Notes under the pieces: model-generated
What the model was told of the DNA's origin: nothing
The model's database searches: none
Seen by the model: only the letters and a program-made list of their open reading frames with translations
Position numbers and translations under genes: made by a program
In this document: piece after piece, positions 22,925 through 34,015 of the stretch
Layout: the number at the start of each line of letters is the position of its first letter
Position numbering within the stretch: position 1 is the stretch's first letter
Source: Oryzias latipes
Lineage: Eukaryota > Chordata > Actinopteri > Beloniformes > Adrianichthyidae
Length of the DNA stretch: 64,000 bases
Direction: 5' to 3'
Assembly (NCBI RefSeq): GCF_002234675.1
Contig: NC_019881.2
Location: forward strand, 18,787,494-18,851,493

Positions 22925-25900
22925 CAATTGTGTAATTGTTTCAGTATATAGTCTATTTCAAACGGTTGGGACTTCCAGGAAAGAAAAGGGACGCCGATAC
23001 ATCACTTCCAAATCTGAAATCTCTATTATTGTGATCTGTTAATTGCCTTTTTTTTTTAAATTCATGTTCCCATATTTACTTAAATAGATTTCTCCCAAAA
23101 ATGCAACTTCAACACTCCTTTATACCATTTTCTCTTCCTAATTATGCATTTTTTGGCATCTGCTACTTGTACTCCAAAGCACCTAATAGTCCAAAAAATA
23201 AAGTAGCAAAGCCTTATCTGTTGGCCTCCAAATTTTAGATTTAAACCTCAGCTCTGGAGGTTTCCAGGTCCAAGCGAGGAGCATGAAAATCGTGAAACAG
23301 AACAGAATTTTTTAAAAATCCCAGAAAGGAGAAGGTAATAATAAAAATCTCCTGGCTTCATGGAAAGTGTGTTCCTGCTGCAGACCTGCGGCAGCTGGTT
23401 GACTCCATCTGCAGGCAGAGGGCTGTCGGGATAAAGCGGAGCAGCGCGAGTAGGTGGGATGAGCTGATGGATGAGGTGTGGGTGGCAGCGTTGTTGGTGG
23501 CAGCTGTGGTCTTAATGGCAGGTCAGTGAACCCGCGTGGCTCTGTGGCAGCCAGCAGTCGTATTGTAGGAGGGATCTTTACAGTGTTGCTGACTGCATAG
23601 ATTAAAGGATTACTGCTGCAGCCGACTGTGTGACATCTTTAAGTCCCGAAGCTCCCACCCAATTTCTGGGGGATTTATGTCATTGAAATGCTCCCTGCGG
23701 CTAACTTTATATATAATATAAGAACCTGAACAGGAGTTTCTGATTCATTCACCCTAAACGTGGCAGAAAAATCTCTGTTTTGGGATAATTTGATCCATTC
23801 CGGTCATTTTTCAGAACTTTTGTGGTCTTGTAAGTGGGTGATTTTATATCTCCCAGTAGATCCTGACGTACGTGTAACAGACAAGATTTGCAGGGGTCAA
23901 AAAAAAGTGCTTGAGCTCCTTTCATTCTCCATTTTCGGTGTTTTTCCTCTGGGTTTCAAATACTTTAATCTCAACAGAGCAGAGGTGGGTTTTTACAAGT
24001 TCCGGTAATACCTTAGTCATAACTACCCTTATTAGTGGATATGATCTATATACGGACGCCAAACGATAGCGTCACCTGTACGCCATAAGTGTGCAACTCC
24101 CATTAGCCTAACAAATGCTTAACAATACTCTTACCACATGCACGACAATGGTACGTTCCATTCTCATGAAGTTCTATAACTTCAACCTGCCTCCCCGCTA
24201 AGATGACCCTCTCTGTGACCCTCTACGGGTCCAGAAAACCCCAAAACCTGCAGCCCCCATACATATAAACATCCCATACTGGTGCATGTGACCAAGCCAT
24301 AAGTCAGTTACATTTACTTTAGTAACTATGTACAAATTGTACTTCTTAGAGTAATGCACTATACTTTTTGATTTTAGTTGAGTAGAATAAACATGTAAAA
24401 ATAGGATTCATACTTGGATATAATTGTCTACTTTCATCTAGTTCAACGTTTTACAAAGACTATTTATGAATCCACTGTGTTCTGATGATGAAAACTTGGA
24501 TGATTTGTAAAAAATAAATTCCAGTACATTTTTTTTTTAATGAACAACACTGGGAGTATTTCAGGCAGGCAACTCGAGCAGTGCGTTTACCTGGTTACTC
24601 CTCCCCACGCCGGTTCAGTCTAATCAACTCACCTGTCTAGTGTCCTACTTAAGTTCCAGGTGTGCGGTCCAATCCCTCTTCTTCCATTTCCGCGAGCTGT
24701 GCGTTCATCACCCCACCCTCCTCCCCGGATTCCACCTGTGAGATCCATTAGGGGTAGTTTAATACCCAAAGTTTTCTATGGAGATCTTTGTTTTATGTCT
24801 CTGAATAGAGCCTTGTGCCAAACTAAACTATGACACAAAATACCCAAGTCCTAGAAATAATGCTAACAAACAGCTAAAACTGAGAGAAATTCCCTGACAT
24901 GGATGCAATTTTCTAAGGCGGATGTATTTTTGAGGGAGGGGGGGGCAAAAACAGATTTGGGCTATCACAGACGGCAGAGTCGCTCGCCTAAAAACCCAAT
25001 TGTCATCACTCTGCTTTACTGAGCTTGAGTTTAAAGGGACAGGAGGAAGCTGAGAGGGGAAATGGGTTGAGAAGAAGATGGAGAGAGCAGCTGTGTTGCC
25101 ATTGCTCTCCTCCTGATGAGCTCAGCTCATTGAATCCATTCAACTCCTTCACATTTTTGTTGGCTGTGTGCTGGGGTGCCTGTTTGTTTGATTGCAGTTT
25201 TTCCTTGTGAGTTGGGAGAGTCGGATGACCTTCCAGAGGCTGGAGGAAGCTTTTCTGCCCCGGGGGGGCTTTCCCTCCAGATGAGATTTTCCTCCCGATC
25301 CTGCACACTGTTGGAAAAAATGTTTTTTTATGGATGTAGCTGCATGCACTTGTGTGTGCTAGTCTGTCTATCCATGCAACCCCTCCCACACTTGCCAAAA
25401 ATAGCAAGCAAGGAAAAGACCTAAACTCAGATGTTTGTTTTTTCTTACTTCTACCCAAATCTAAAGCAGCTTTGAGCTGAACTTGTTTTCAACAGTTTTC
25501 ATCCAAAACTGAGAGAATAAATTAATCTGTGGCAGCAAAGAAGCAGGTATGAAAACGTTTATAAAGCTCTGGTTTTATGTGTGAAAAAAAGATGAGAAGC
25601 CTCATTTTTCTGTGATCAGATTAAGGGAATAAAAAGCGTTTCGTCCATGCATCATATTGTAATCTGTAAAGATCAAATATTGATAGTGCAGGAAGAATAA
25701 TTGTGTTCTCATGGATTTGCTCTTCCTTTTCTTCTTCACTTGCCTTTCTGGTGGCAGTTATAATTATGACCAAGCTGTAAGATTGATCTCGTGCTCAGCT
25801 GCTGCCTTCTGGCTGTAATCCTTTGTGACGCTGCAGTGAAATGTTATGCAATGAGAAGATTGGATAGAAAACATGACAAAAGCATTGTGGGAGAGGTGAA

Positions 25901-26034
25901 AGATGTGCACCACGTCCTTCCTGATTAATGTTTGGAAAGAGTGGGGAAAAAATCTGGAAAAATGAATCATTGATGGGAGATTTTTCTTGAGAAAAATTAG
26001 TAGAAACATAAAAATATATGAGTACAGCGTTGTC
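22925..26034. other. Gene-free stretch with two weak repeat relics
   Basis: Two relics stand out: 24,010-24,310, which resembles 44,515-45,010, and 24,577-24,770, a GC-richer patch with CCTACTTAAGTTCCAGGTG that recalls a retroelement LTR promoter. A pyrimidine- and GC-richer island at 25,020-25,300 has no supported exon. Confidence 0.4.
24010..24310 (+). repeat. Diverged dispersed repeat, relative of 44,515-45,010
   Basis: Matching words in the same order include ACCCTTATTAGTGGATAT, AGTGTGCAACTCCC, CCTAACAAATGC and TACCACATGCACGACAATGG, compared with their counterparts in the tulp3 intron. Divergence is high and the family is unknown to me. Confidence 0.4.
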
Positions 26035-26042
26035 GAAAAAGT

Positions 26043-26578
26043 ACGGAGCCCGTGCCCTGACATGGTTAAAATAAAAAATGTCTCGTTCCCACAAATTAAT
26101 ATTCCGGTCCCTTCAAAATAAGAAAGGAAAGGATAAAGTAACTAATAAATAAATCATTTTTGTTTGTTTTTTCCCCTCTTGAATGAATGTGGATCACAGA
26201 GACATGGCAGTAGCCGCGGAAAGCTGCTTTTGCGGCAGGATTGACGGAGACCGTACCGGGATGTGAACGAACACAGACATGGAGACATGATTTCCGATGC
26301 TTTTGTGCTTTTTAAAATAAATAATTCTGATTTCTAAACATCGTCAGTGTCTTCCATGCAATGGAATGAGACACCCAGACAGAAATGTGAAGGTATCTGC
26401 TGTAAATCCAAGTATTGCTAACATCCCTGTTTATGAATGACTAAACACGTGAATAATTATTTCGTTCGCACAAATTAATAATTTCAAGGGAACGGAAAAT
26501 TATTTTGTGGGAACAAGATGTTAATTTGCGGGAACGAGATATTTTTTTATTTTATCCATGTCAGGACACAGGCTCCGT
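26043..26578. mobile_element. MITE-like element with long inverted repeats
   Basis: ACGGAGCCCGTGCCCTGACA at the left is matched by the complement of TGTCAGGACACAGGCTCCGT at the right. The similarity continues inward through ATAAAAAATGTCTCGTTCCC for about 60 bp or more. Flanks GAAAAAGT (26,035-26,042) and AAAAAAGT (26,579-26,586) form a 7-of-8 duplication, compatible with hAT. There is no coding capacity. Confidence 0.75.
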
Positions 26579-26794
26579 AAAAAAGTGCAGAAAGTTTAAA
26601 AAGTATTAATATGAATACGGAGGTTCTTGTAAACTGAAGATTCTTCTACTCAGATGTGTCAGTGTTTTGGTGTTTTGAACATGTGGTATTTTTCTTATAA
26701 TGCAGGACAAACATAAAGAAAATAAAGCTCAAACCATTTTCATAAAAATCCGTGTGAATGAGGACTAGATGAAAAAAAATACATTTTAAAAAAG

Positions 26795-27032
26795 ATTATT
26801 TATGATGTAGAAACAACTGCTTCGAGTTCTCAGCAACAGGAAGGGGAAGAGGGGGCGGGGTTGCTCCATGCCATCAGTCCTACCCGCAACTCAGAGGGGA
26901 ATGTCTAATGAGCTCCTGCCGCTCTGCAGAAACTATGCAGAAGACACTTGGCTAAAAACAGCATAACATGATTAAAACACCACTGGGAACGCTTTGAAAA
27001 TAGACCAAAAGATGATCATTGTGGGACTTAAA
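26795..27032 (-). repeat. Inverted copy of the TTAAAG-ended dispersed repeat
   Basis: Read on the minus strand it starts TTAAGTCCCACAATGATCATC and contains the family words GCTAATAC-free centre, TCTGCAGAGCGGCAGGAG and ATGGAGCAACCCC. The far end is incomplete. Confidence 0.6.
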
Positions 27033-28384
27033 CTTTTCTGCACATACCATTGATGTGTATAACAGTTGTCAAAAAGTTCTATTTCTTTGCTGCAAGCTAA
27101 ATTAGTTAGAAGAAAATGAGACATAGCCAGAATGCTAAAGGCTTAAAATATTCTTATCTGCAAAAATACTGAATTTAAATCCTAGATGTTAAAGAAAACA
27201 AATAAATCAACCTTTCTATAAAAATGATAATCAAGTATGGAAAGAAAATCTACTCCAAATGCAGTGCAGAGTTCAAACCTTACGTTTTGTAGTCTCTGGA
27301 TTGCTATTTTTTTCAGTGCAATTTTGCATGTTTTTTTTTTTTATATAGTGGATTGTTTTCGGCATCCCGATTGGCTTCAATCCTTGTCAATCGATCTCTT
27401 TTTGTGCCACAGAATGCATTAATTTTGACAAAATCATCAACCGCGATCAGATCTTTGTTTTCATTCTATATAACTGGACTTTTTTTTATTAGGGTTTGAG
27501 CTTCAAGAGTCTAAACAAGAGAGAAAAGTGTGCAAATGTTCACATCTGTCTGAAAAAAGTGAATAAAGTTTATAGTGAGGAGTTTCACAGCCTTAGCAAA
27601 ACTATTAAAAATTGTAAAATAAATAAAGACGACCACTTTGCAGAATTTCTCCTGTCGCAGGTTATTTTCTGGAATTTGGCCTCTTGCGACAAACGAGTCT
27701 ATAGGCAAACAGATTCAACCACGAGATGCTAACTTGGCAAACAAATGAATAATATTACAAAGCTGAAGGGGGTTAGATGAACTGCCAAACCTATACAGGT
27801 AAACGATGCATGCAACATTTAAAATATAAAAAAATCCAAACTCACCACTCCTAAACAAAATGCTAGATTACAACATTGCTGAAGTGCCTATATTGGATGC
27901 TAAAAATGCTCTATAATTGCAAAATACAAAACCAGCCAACAATCGCCAAAAGTTCTTTTATTAAATGTCTGAAAAGATGAAAGCAACTGCAGGGTTGTTC
28001 TTTGGGAGAAGCACACAAAAAGTTTAATTTTACTCCAAGCACCAAACCGATCAGTATTTGATGGATTGGCCGGGTACAGCCTCCTTAAGAAAACAAATCA
28101 ATACTCAATAACCTACAACCTGTGGAATTTTAGTCTGAATACATAAACACAGCCAAGTCAAACACATAGTCTATTTTGTGTAAGTACCAATAAAAGGAAA
28201 GGAATGTTAATGGAAATGAATGAATAATTAATAAAAGTTTTGCATTTTCTAGGTGGACATATAAGAACTACTTCAAGATTATTCTCTTGAGTTGCAAGAG
28301 TTCGACTTTAGACCCAATCCAATCATATTTAGCTCTATTTTAGGAGTATTAGTGGTCTTTAAATTAGGATTTTTAGTTAAAATA
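27033..28384. other. Gene-free stretch
   Basis: AT-rich DNA with no recognised exon, RNA gene or element on either strand. Confidence 0.5.
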
Positions 28385-28710
28385 AAAAATAAAAACTGTC
28401 ATTTTCTAGGACATAGTTTCTGCAGAGCAGCAGGAGTTCATTAGAAATTTACCTCTGAGCTACAGGCGAGACTGTTGGCATTAGCAACCCCCCCCCCCAC
28501 CACCACCTCCTCCCCCTTACTGACAGCTCTGGTTTTCGTGCTCTCCCACTAGCTTACAGCCCCTCACTACCCCAACCTAACATCGCTGGTGCAACGAAAA
28601 AGGCGAGCAATGTTGTAGCAATCCAGACGTACAGTTTTGAGGCGGATGAGGAAAACTTCTCCTCCTGATTCACAATAATTGAAGAAAGAAATATTCAAAA
28701 ACGCAATTTT

Positions 28711-29181
28711 TGTTACGGTGCCTCTGGCAGATTCCTCCCCCTCATCACCTACACCTGGTACCTCCAGCTGCGCCTCCTCAACCTCGTCAGCCGGCAGACT
28801 CTTAAGGAGACCTCGGACCTGTAATCAACGCTAGTTCGTTGTACTCCCACGGTGCATCTCCTGGCCTCATCTAGATTCTTGTTCATGCCTTTGTCCTCGA
28901 CTAATTACCTTGTCTTGTGTCACTCCAGGATCTCGCCCTCACGAGTTACTCCACTGGTTGCTGTCCACCTCTCGCTCCATCGCCCTCCTGGCTACCATCA
29001 CGGATCATACGGTTGTCGCCGCCAAGACCCTCCAACCAACACCTCTGGCCTCCACAGAAGAACCTGGGACTCAATATTCTTCCTGCAGTTAAAATTAAAC
29101 CTTTATTACTCACCTCAGTGCCTGTCGAGTCTCCTTACGGGTTCCAGCACTTGGGTCGGCTAAGTCAGCTAAACCATGACA
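28711..29181 (+). repeat. 5' LTR of the chromovirus
   Basis: It starts TGTTACGGTGCC and ends ACCATGACA. A TTAAGG TATA-like word at about 28,803 lies some 28 bases before GCTAGTTCGTT (28,830-28,840), the expected RNA start under self-priming. ATTAAA at 29,094-29,099 is a candidate poly(A) signal. U3 would thus be only about 119 bp. The last six bases are the first two codons of gag-pol. Confidence 0.92.
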
Positions 29182-32100
29182 GAACGAACTAGCCAAACTC
29201 CCGACCCAGCTGACCCGGAGGGCCTCCGACATGCCGTAAAACAACAAGGTATCTTTTTGGGACTCCACTCCAACGCACTCACCCGCATTACGTCTGTTCA
29301 GGAGGATCTGGTCTCCCATGTCAAGGATCTTACTCGGACTATTACCAATTTAACTGATCAAACCTCAAATTCTACAGCCTCTGTTTCACCTCCTGCTTCC
29401 GGCAACACTCTGGCCGTCACTTCCTCTCCGTCAGACGAAAACATCCGCCTTCAACCGGAGCCGTTCCACGGAGATGTTGAAGCCTGCAGCTGCTTTTTGC
29501 TACAATGCCGGCTCCTATTCCTTCAGGCACCCAGGTACTATCAGTCCGATCAGCATAAAATCTCTCTCATTGTCAACTCTCTTCGCAGTAAAGCTCTCCA
29601 GTGGGCCCAGGCCTTCCTAGCCTCTAATCCCCTCACTCATCTCCCCTTCGACCGGTTCATTGGTGAGTTTCGGCTTGTTTTTGACCAGCCGCGCAAACAG
29701 GAAGAAGCGACCCGGCGGTTACTCAGCCTCAAGCAGCGTAACCGTTCGGTGAGTGACCATATCGTTGACTTCCGCATTTTGGCAGTAGAAGCAGGCTGGC
29801 CAGACATAGCCCTCAAGGGAATTTTTTATCAGTCTCTTAACGAGGGGATTAAGGATCATCTATGTACCCAACCCGAAGCGGATAATTTTGAAGAACTAGT
29901 GTCAGCGGCTCTCCGATCTGATATTCGGCTTCGTGAGCGCCAGACCAAACGAAGTTTCACTCCTCGCAGATCTTCTCCCGACTTTTTTCCCCGTCCTCAT
30001 CTGGATTCACAACCAGCGCCTGCTGGCATCAGCGCCCCTAGTCCCCATTCTGATGAACCCATGCAGATAGGACATTCCAAGCTTTCCCCTGAAGAAAGGC
30101 TTAAACGCCGTACTAATGGTTTATGTTTTTACTGCGGAGACGCCAGCCACATCGTCTCACAATGTCCAAAACGATTAATCTCCCCCATCCCCTCGCTAAG
30201 TGACAGGTCACGAGGGGACTTGGCCGAAGGTTCCGTTAAGCCCTTCCTTTTCATACCCGTCAAGTTTTCTAGTTTTAACCAAGTCCATGAATTCAACGCC
30301 CTTATTGATTCGGGTGCTGAACACAGCCTTATTGATGCTAACCTCGCTCGTCAACTTAGACTACCAGTTGAAACCCTCGACACTCCTATTAAGGCAGCTG
30401 GTTTGGGGGGTAAACAATTATCTAAAATCACCTCACGTACTGAACCCATCCAGCTAATTTCTTCTGGCAATCACCGCGAATACCATCAGTTTTTTATTAC
30501 TGACTCCCCCCAAACTCCTGTCATTTTGGGGTATTCTTGGTTACGTTTCCATAACCCCCAAATCGACTGGACTAATTCTCGGATTATCAACTGGAGTACG
30601 TATTGCATGGCCAATTGTCTGCACTCTGCTATTCCTTCCACTACTATTGCTAATCCGCCAGAAAATGAGGATATTGATTTGTCAAGGGTACCATCATGCT
30701 ATCATGACCTTAAAATCGTGTTCAGTAAATCAAAGGCTCGTGCTTTACCACCTCATAGGCCTTATGATTGCGCCATTGAGCTCCTCAGTGGAGCCTCCCT
30801 CCCCAAAGGGAGATTATTCAATCTTTCGGGTCCTGAAAAACTCTCCATGGAGAGTTACATACAGGAAGCGCTCTCACTCGGTCACATCCGACCCTCATCA
30901 TCTCCAGTCGGTGCAGGGTTCTTTTTCGTTGAGAAAAAGGATAAGACCCTGAGACCTTGCATCGACTACCGCGAGCTCAACCAAATAACGGTTAAAGATA
31001 AATATTCCCTTCCTCTTATTAATTCTGTCTTCGACTCTGTCCAGGGTGCCAACATTTTCTCCAAGTTGGACCTTCGCAATGCTTACCATCTCGTAAGGGT
31101 CCGAGAGGGGGACGAATGGAAAACCGCCTTTAATACCCCCCTCGGACATTATGAATATCTCGTCATGCCCTTCGGCCTCACCAACGCCCCTGCCGTGTTT
31201 CAGCGTCTAGTTAATGACGTCCTGCACGATTTCCTCAATCGCTTTGTTTTCATCTACTTGGATGATATTCTCGTTTACTCCAGCAACGCCGCCGAACATC
31301 GCCACCATGTTCGTTTAGTCCTCGAGCGTTTGTTGGAAAACCAACTTTTCGTTAAGGCAGAAAAATGCGAGTTTCATGTAGATTCTGTCTCTTTTTTGGG
31401 TTACATCATCGAGGCTGGCAAAATCAGACCCGACCCCTCTAAAATCCAGGCCGTTTCTGAATGGGAGATTCCTGTGTCACGTAAAAAGCTCCAGCAGTTT
31501 TTGGGCTTTGCAAACTTTTATAGAAGGTTCATAAGGAACTACAGCAGCATCGCTGCTCCTCTCACTCAGCTCACCTCCGTTAAAGTGCCTTATGTTTGGA
31601 ACCCCGCAGCAGACTCTGCCTTCCGGAAACTCAAAGAACTGTTCACATCCGCCCCCATCCTCATACAACCGGATACTCACAAGCAGTTCATTGTTGAGGT
31701 TGATGCCTCTGATTCTGGGGTGGGAGCCGTGCTGTCCCAGCGTGAATCTCCATCCAGCAAGCTCAAACCCTGTGCTTATTTCTCCAGGAAACTCAGTCCC
31801 GCGGAACGGAACTATGACGTTGGCAACAGAGAATTGTTGGCCATAAAACTGGCTTTGGAGGAATGGAGACACTGGTTGGAGGGGGCTGAACAACCATTCA
31901 TTGTGTGGACAGACCACAAGAATCTGGCCTACCTGCGATCGGCTAAGAGACTAAATTCTAGACAAGCCCGCTGGTGTTTATTTTTTGACAGGTTCTGCTT
32001 TACAATCACCTACCGTCCTGGCAGTAAGAATGGCAAACCTGACGCCCTGTCACGAAAATATAACACCACGGAGGGGAGCTCTACGCCTTCCATCATTCCA

Positions 32101-33651
32101 GACTCCCTTTTCGTGGGCAACCTCACGTGGGATATCGAGACGAGGGTGCAGCAGGCCCAAGGTGAGAAACCGGCCACCATCAATTGTCCCCCAGGAACTT
32201 TGTTCGTTCCCGATAACCTCAGGTCTGACGTCATCACCTGGGGGCATTCATCAAAAATCGCCTGCCACGGTGGGGTTCATCGTACACTCACGCTTCTCAA
32301 ACGACGCTTCTATTGGCCCTCCATGGAGGACGACGTGCGTGCTTACGTCGCAGCCTGTACTACCTGTGCTAGAGCTAAGTCATCCACCTCACCGCCTGCT
32401 GGTCATCTGCATCCGCTTCCCACACCCGGTCGACCTTGGTCCCACATAGCCGTTGATTTTGTCACTGGACTGCCTCCTTCTCAGGGTTTCACTGTCATCT
32501 TCACTGTTGTCGACCGCTTTTCTAAAGCAGCTCACTTCATTCCCCTCGCTCAACTGCCCACAGCCACCGAAACAGCCAACATCCTGGTTAATCATGTTTT
32601 CCGGCATCATGGAATACCTACCGACATCGTGTCCGACCGTGGGCCGCAATTTATATCACAGGTTTGGAAGGCCTTCTGCTCCGCCCTCGGAGCCTCCATC
32701 AGCCTCTCATCGGGGTATCACCCCCAATCCAACGGCCAGGCCGAAAGGGCCAATCAGGAGCTGGAGGCCGCTCTGCGTTGTTTGGCGGCCCAAAACCAGG
32801 GTGACTGGTCGGACCATCTCATCTGGATTGAATACGCCCATAACAACCACCCATCTGCTGCTACGGGTATGTCACCCTTTGAAGCCTCTTTGGGATACTC
32901 ACCACCCTTGTTTCCTTCTCAGGAGCTCGATCTGGTAGTGCCCTCTGTCCAACTCCATCTACAACGGTGTCAGGACGTTTGGCGCCAGGCTAGGGCGGCT
33001 CTCCTCCGCACCAAGGAGAGCAACTGCCAGATCGCCAACCGTCACAGGGTGGTGAGTCCTTCCTATCAACCTGGTCAACAGGTGTGGCTTTCCTCAAGGA
33101 ACATTCCCCTCCAGGCCACTTCCCGTAAGTTGGCTCCACGCTACATTGGACCCTATGTCATTGAGCGAGTTATTAACCCCACCTGTGTCCGCCTCAAGTT
33201 GCCTGCCGCCCTCAAAGTGCATCCTTCCTTTCATGTTTCCCAAGTCAAGCCTGTCCGCCAGAGCCCCCTTTGCCCGCCGTCCGCTTCCCCACCGCCCGCC
33301 CGGCTCATCGACGGGGCCCCGGCCTTTACGGCTAGTCGGGTTTTGGACGTGCGGCGCAGGGGCCGCGGTTTCCAGTATCTGGTCGATTGGGAGGGTTACG
33401 GCCCGGAGGAGCGGTCGTGGGTCTCCCGCTCCCTGATACTGGACCGCTCTCTCATTGACGATTTTTTTTCCGCCCATCCTGATCGTCGCCCTGGCCCGCC
33501 TGGAGGCGGTCGTTGTGGGGGGGGTACTGTTACGGTGCCTCTGGCAGATTCCTCCCCCTCATCACCTACACCTGGTACCTCCAGCTGCGCCTCCTCAACC
33601 TCGTCAGCCGGCAGACTCTTAAGGAGACCTCGGACCTGTAATCAACGCTAG
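29176..33651 (+). CDS. Chromovirus Gag-Pol polyprotein with chromodomain
   Basis: A single 1,491-residue frame makes the capsid and all enzymes needed to copy and insert the element. In order: a Gag region of about 310 residues of the kind related to PEG10/RTL1-type domesticated genes; one CCHC zinc knuckle (C317, C320, H325, C330); an aspartic protease with DSGA at 378-381; reverse transcriptase with YLDD at 694-697; RNase H with D843 in VDASDSG; and integrase with H1031, H1035, C1061, C1064 and catalytic D1094, D1154, E1190 (35 residues between the last two). A chromodomain follows at about 1386-1436, which is thought to steer insertion to marked chromatin. Gag and Pol are fused without the frameshift seen in many relatives. 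The ATG is in the last six bases of the 5' LTR, and the final 40 residues are encoded inside the 3' LTR. No key residue is missing. Confidence 0.93.
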   Translation: MTERTSQTPDPADPEGLRHAVKQQGIFLGLHSNALTRITSVQEDLVSHVKDLTRTITNLTDQTSNSTASVSPPASGNTLAVTSSPSDENIRLQPEPFHGDVEACSCFLLQCRLLFLQAPRYYQSDQHKISLIVNSLRSKALQWAQAFLASNPLTHLPFDRFIGEFRLVFDQPRKQEEATRRLLSLKQRNRSVSDHIVDFRILAVEAGWPDIALKGIFYQSLNEGIKDHLCTQPEADNFEELVSAALRSDIRLRERQTKRSFTPRRSSPDFFPRPHLDSQPAPAGISAPSPHSDEPMQIGHSKLSPEERLKRRTNGLCFYCGDASHIVSQCPKRLISPIPSLSDRSRGDLAEGSVKPFLFIPVKFSSFNQVHEFNALIDSGAEHSLIDANLARQLRLPVETLDTPIKAAGLGGKQLSKITSRTEPIQLISSGNHREYHQFFITDSPQTPVILGYSWLRFHNPQIDWTNSRIINWSTYCMANCLHSAIPSTTIANPPENEDIDLSRVPSCYHDLKIVFSKSKARALPPHRPYDCAIELLSGASLPKGRLFNLSGPEKLSMESYIQEALSLGHIRPSSSPVGAGFFFVEKKDKTLRPCIDYRELNQITVKDKYSLPLINSVFDSVQGANIFSKLDLRNAYHLVRVREGDEWKTAFNTPLGHYEYLVMPFGLTNAPAVFQRLVNDVLHDFLNRFVFIYLDDILVYSSNAAEHRHHVRLVLERLLENQLFVKAEKCEFHVDSVSFLGYIIEAGKIRPDPSKIQAVSEWEIPVSRKKLQQFLGFANFYRRFIRNYSSIAAPLTQLTSVKVPYVWNPAADSAFRKLKELFTSAPILIQPDTHKQFIVEVDASDSGVGAVLSQRESPSSKLKPCAYFSRKLSPAERNYDVGNRELLAIKLALEEWRHWLEGAEQPFIVWTDHKNLAYLRSAKRLNSRQARWCLFFDRFCFTITYRPGSKNGKPDALSRKYNTTEGSSTPSIIPDSLFVGNLTWDIETRVQQAQGEKPATINCPPGTLFVPDNLRSDVITWGHSSKIACHGGVHRTLTLLKRRFYWPSMEDDVRAYVAACTTCARAKSSTSPPAGHLHPLPTPGRPWSHIAVDFVTGLPPSQGFTVIFTVVDRFSKAAHFIPLAQLPTATETANILVNHVFRHHGIPTDIVSDRGPQFISQVWKAFCSALGASISLSSGYHPQSNGQAERANQELEAALRCLAAQNQGDWSDHLIWIEYAHNNHPSAATGMSPFEASLGYSPPLFPSQELDLVVPSVQLHLQRCQDVWRQARAALLRTKESNCQIANRHRVVSPSYQPGQQVWLSSRNIPLQATSRKLAPRYIGPYVIERVINPTCVRLKLPAALKVHPSFHVSQVKPVRQSPLCPPSASPPPARLIDGAPAFTASRVLDVRRRGRGFQYLVDWEGYGPEERSWVSRSLILDRSLIDDFFSAHPDRRPGPPGGGRCGGGTVTVPLADSSPSSPTPGTSSCASSTSSAGRLLRRPRTCNQR
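29183..29193 (+). promoter_or_regulatory. Self-complementary primer binding site
   Basis: AACGAACTAGC is the exact complement of GCTAGTTCGTT at 28,830-28,840 in the LTR. In the Tf1/sushi group the RNA's own 5' end folds back onto such a site to prime reverse transcription instead of a tRNA. It begins two bases after the LTR and overlaps gag codons 3-6. Confidence 0.75.
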
Positions 33652-33998
33652 TTCGTTGTACTCCCACGGTGCATCTCCTGGCCTCATCTAGATTCTTGTT
33701 CATGCCTTTGTCCTCGACTAATTACCTTGTCTTGTGTCACTCCAGGATCTCGCCCTCACGAGTTACTCCACTGGTTGCTGTCCACCTCTCGCTCCATCGC
33801 CCTCCTGGCTACCATCACGGATCATACGGTTGTCGCCGCCAAGACCCTCCAACCAACACCTCTGGCCTCCACAGAAGAACCTGGGACTCAATATTCTTCC
33901 TGCAGTTAAAATTAAACCTTTATTACTCACCTCAGTGCCTGTCGAGTCTCCTTACGGGTTCCAGCACTTGGGTCGGCTAAGTCAGCTAAACCATGACA
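33528..33998 (+). repeat. 3' LTR of the chromovirus
   Basis: Same length (471 bp) and, by eye, the same sequence as the 5' LTR. Its first 124 bases encode the last 40 residues and the stop of gag-pol. G8 at 33,517-33,524 just before it forms part of the likely plus-strand primer. Confidence 0.92.
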
Positions 33999-34015
33999 AT
34001 TTTAAGCTAATGCAG

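Larger units (their letters stand above)
28711..33998 (+). mobile_element. Complete Ty3/gypsy chromovirus (Tf1/sushi-like)
   Basis: A 5,288-bp LTR retrotransposon with two 471-bp LTRs that I read as identical along their length, flanked by the 5-bp duplication ATTTT (28,706-28,710 and 33,999-34,003). LTRs begin TG and end CA. One uninterrupted gag-pol frame has a C-terminal chromodomain, which marks the chromovirus branch. An 11-nt sequence just inside the left LTR is complementary to an LTR segment, which points to self-priming as in Tf1 and sushi elements. G8 lies just before the right LTR (33,517-33,524) as part of a polypurine-like tract. There is no envelope gene. All visible parts are intact, so the insertion is very recent. 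Confidence 0.93.
28385..34015 (+). repeat. TTAAAG-type dispersed repeat split by a chromovirus
   Basis: The left part (28,385-28,710) has the family words CATTTTCTAGGACATAG, AGCAGGAGTTCATTAGAAAT and the C-rich centre. It ends at ACGCAATTTT, and the family's next word resumes after the retroelement as AATTTTAAGCTAA (33,999 onward). The right terminus of the repeat is not clear. Confidence 0.6.

Noticed and set aside
28852-29163. 103-codon frame repeated at 33,669-33,980
   Set aside because: It lies wholly in the LTR. Its repetition reflects LTR identity, not a gene pair.
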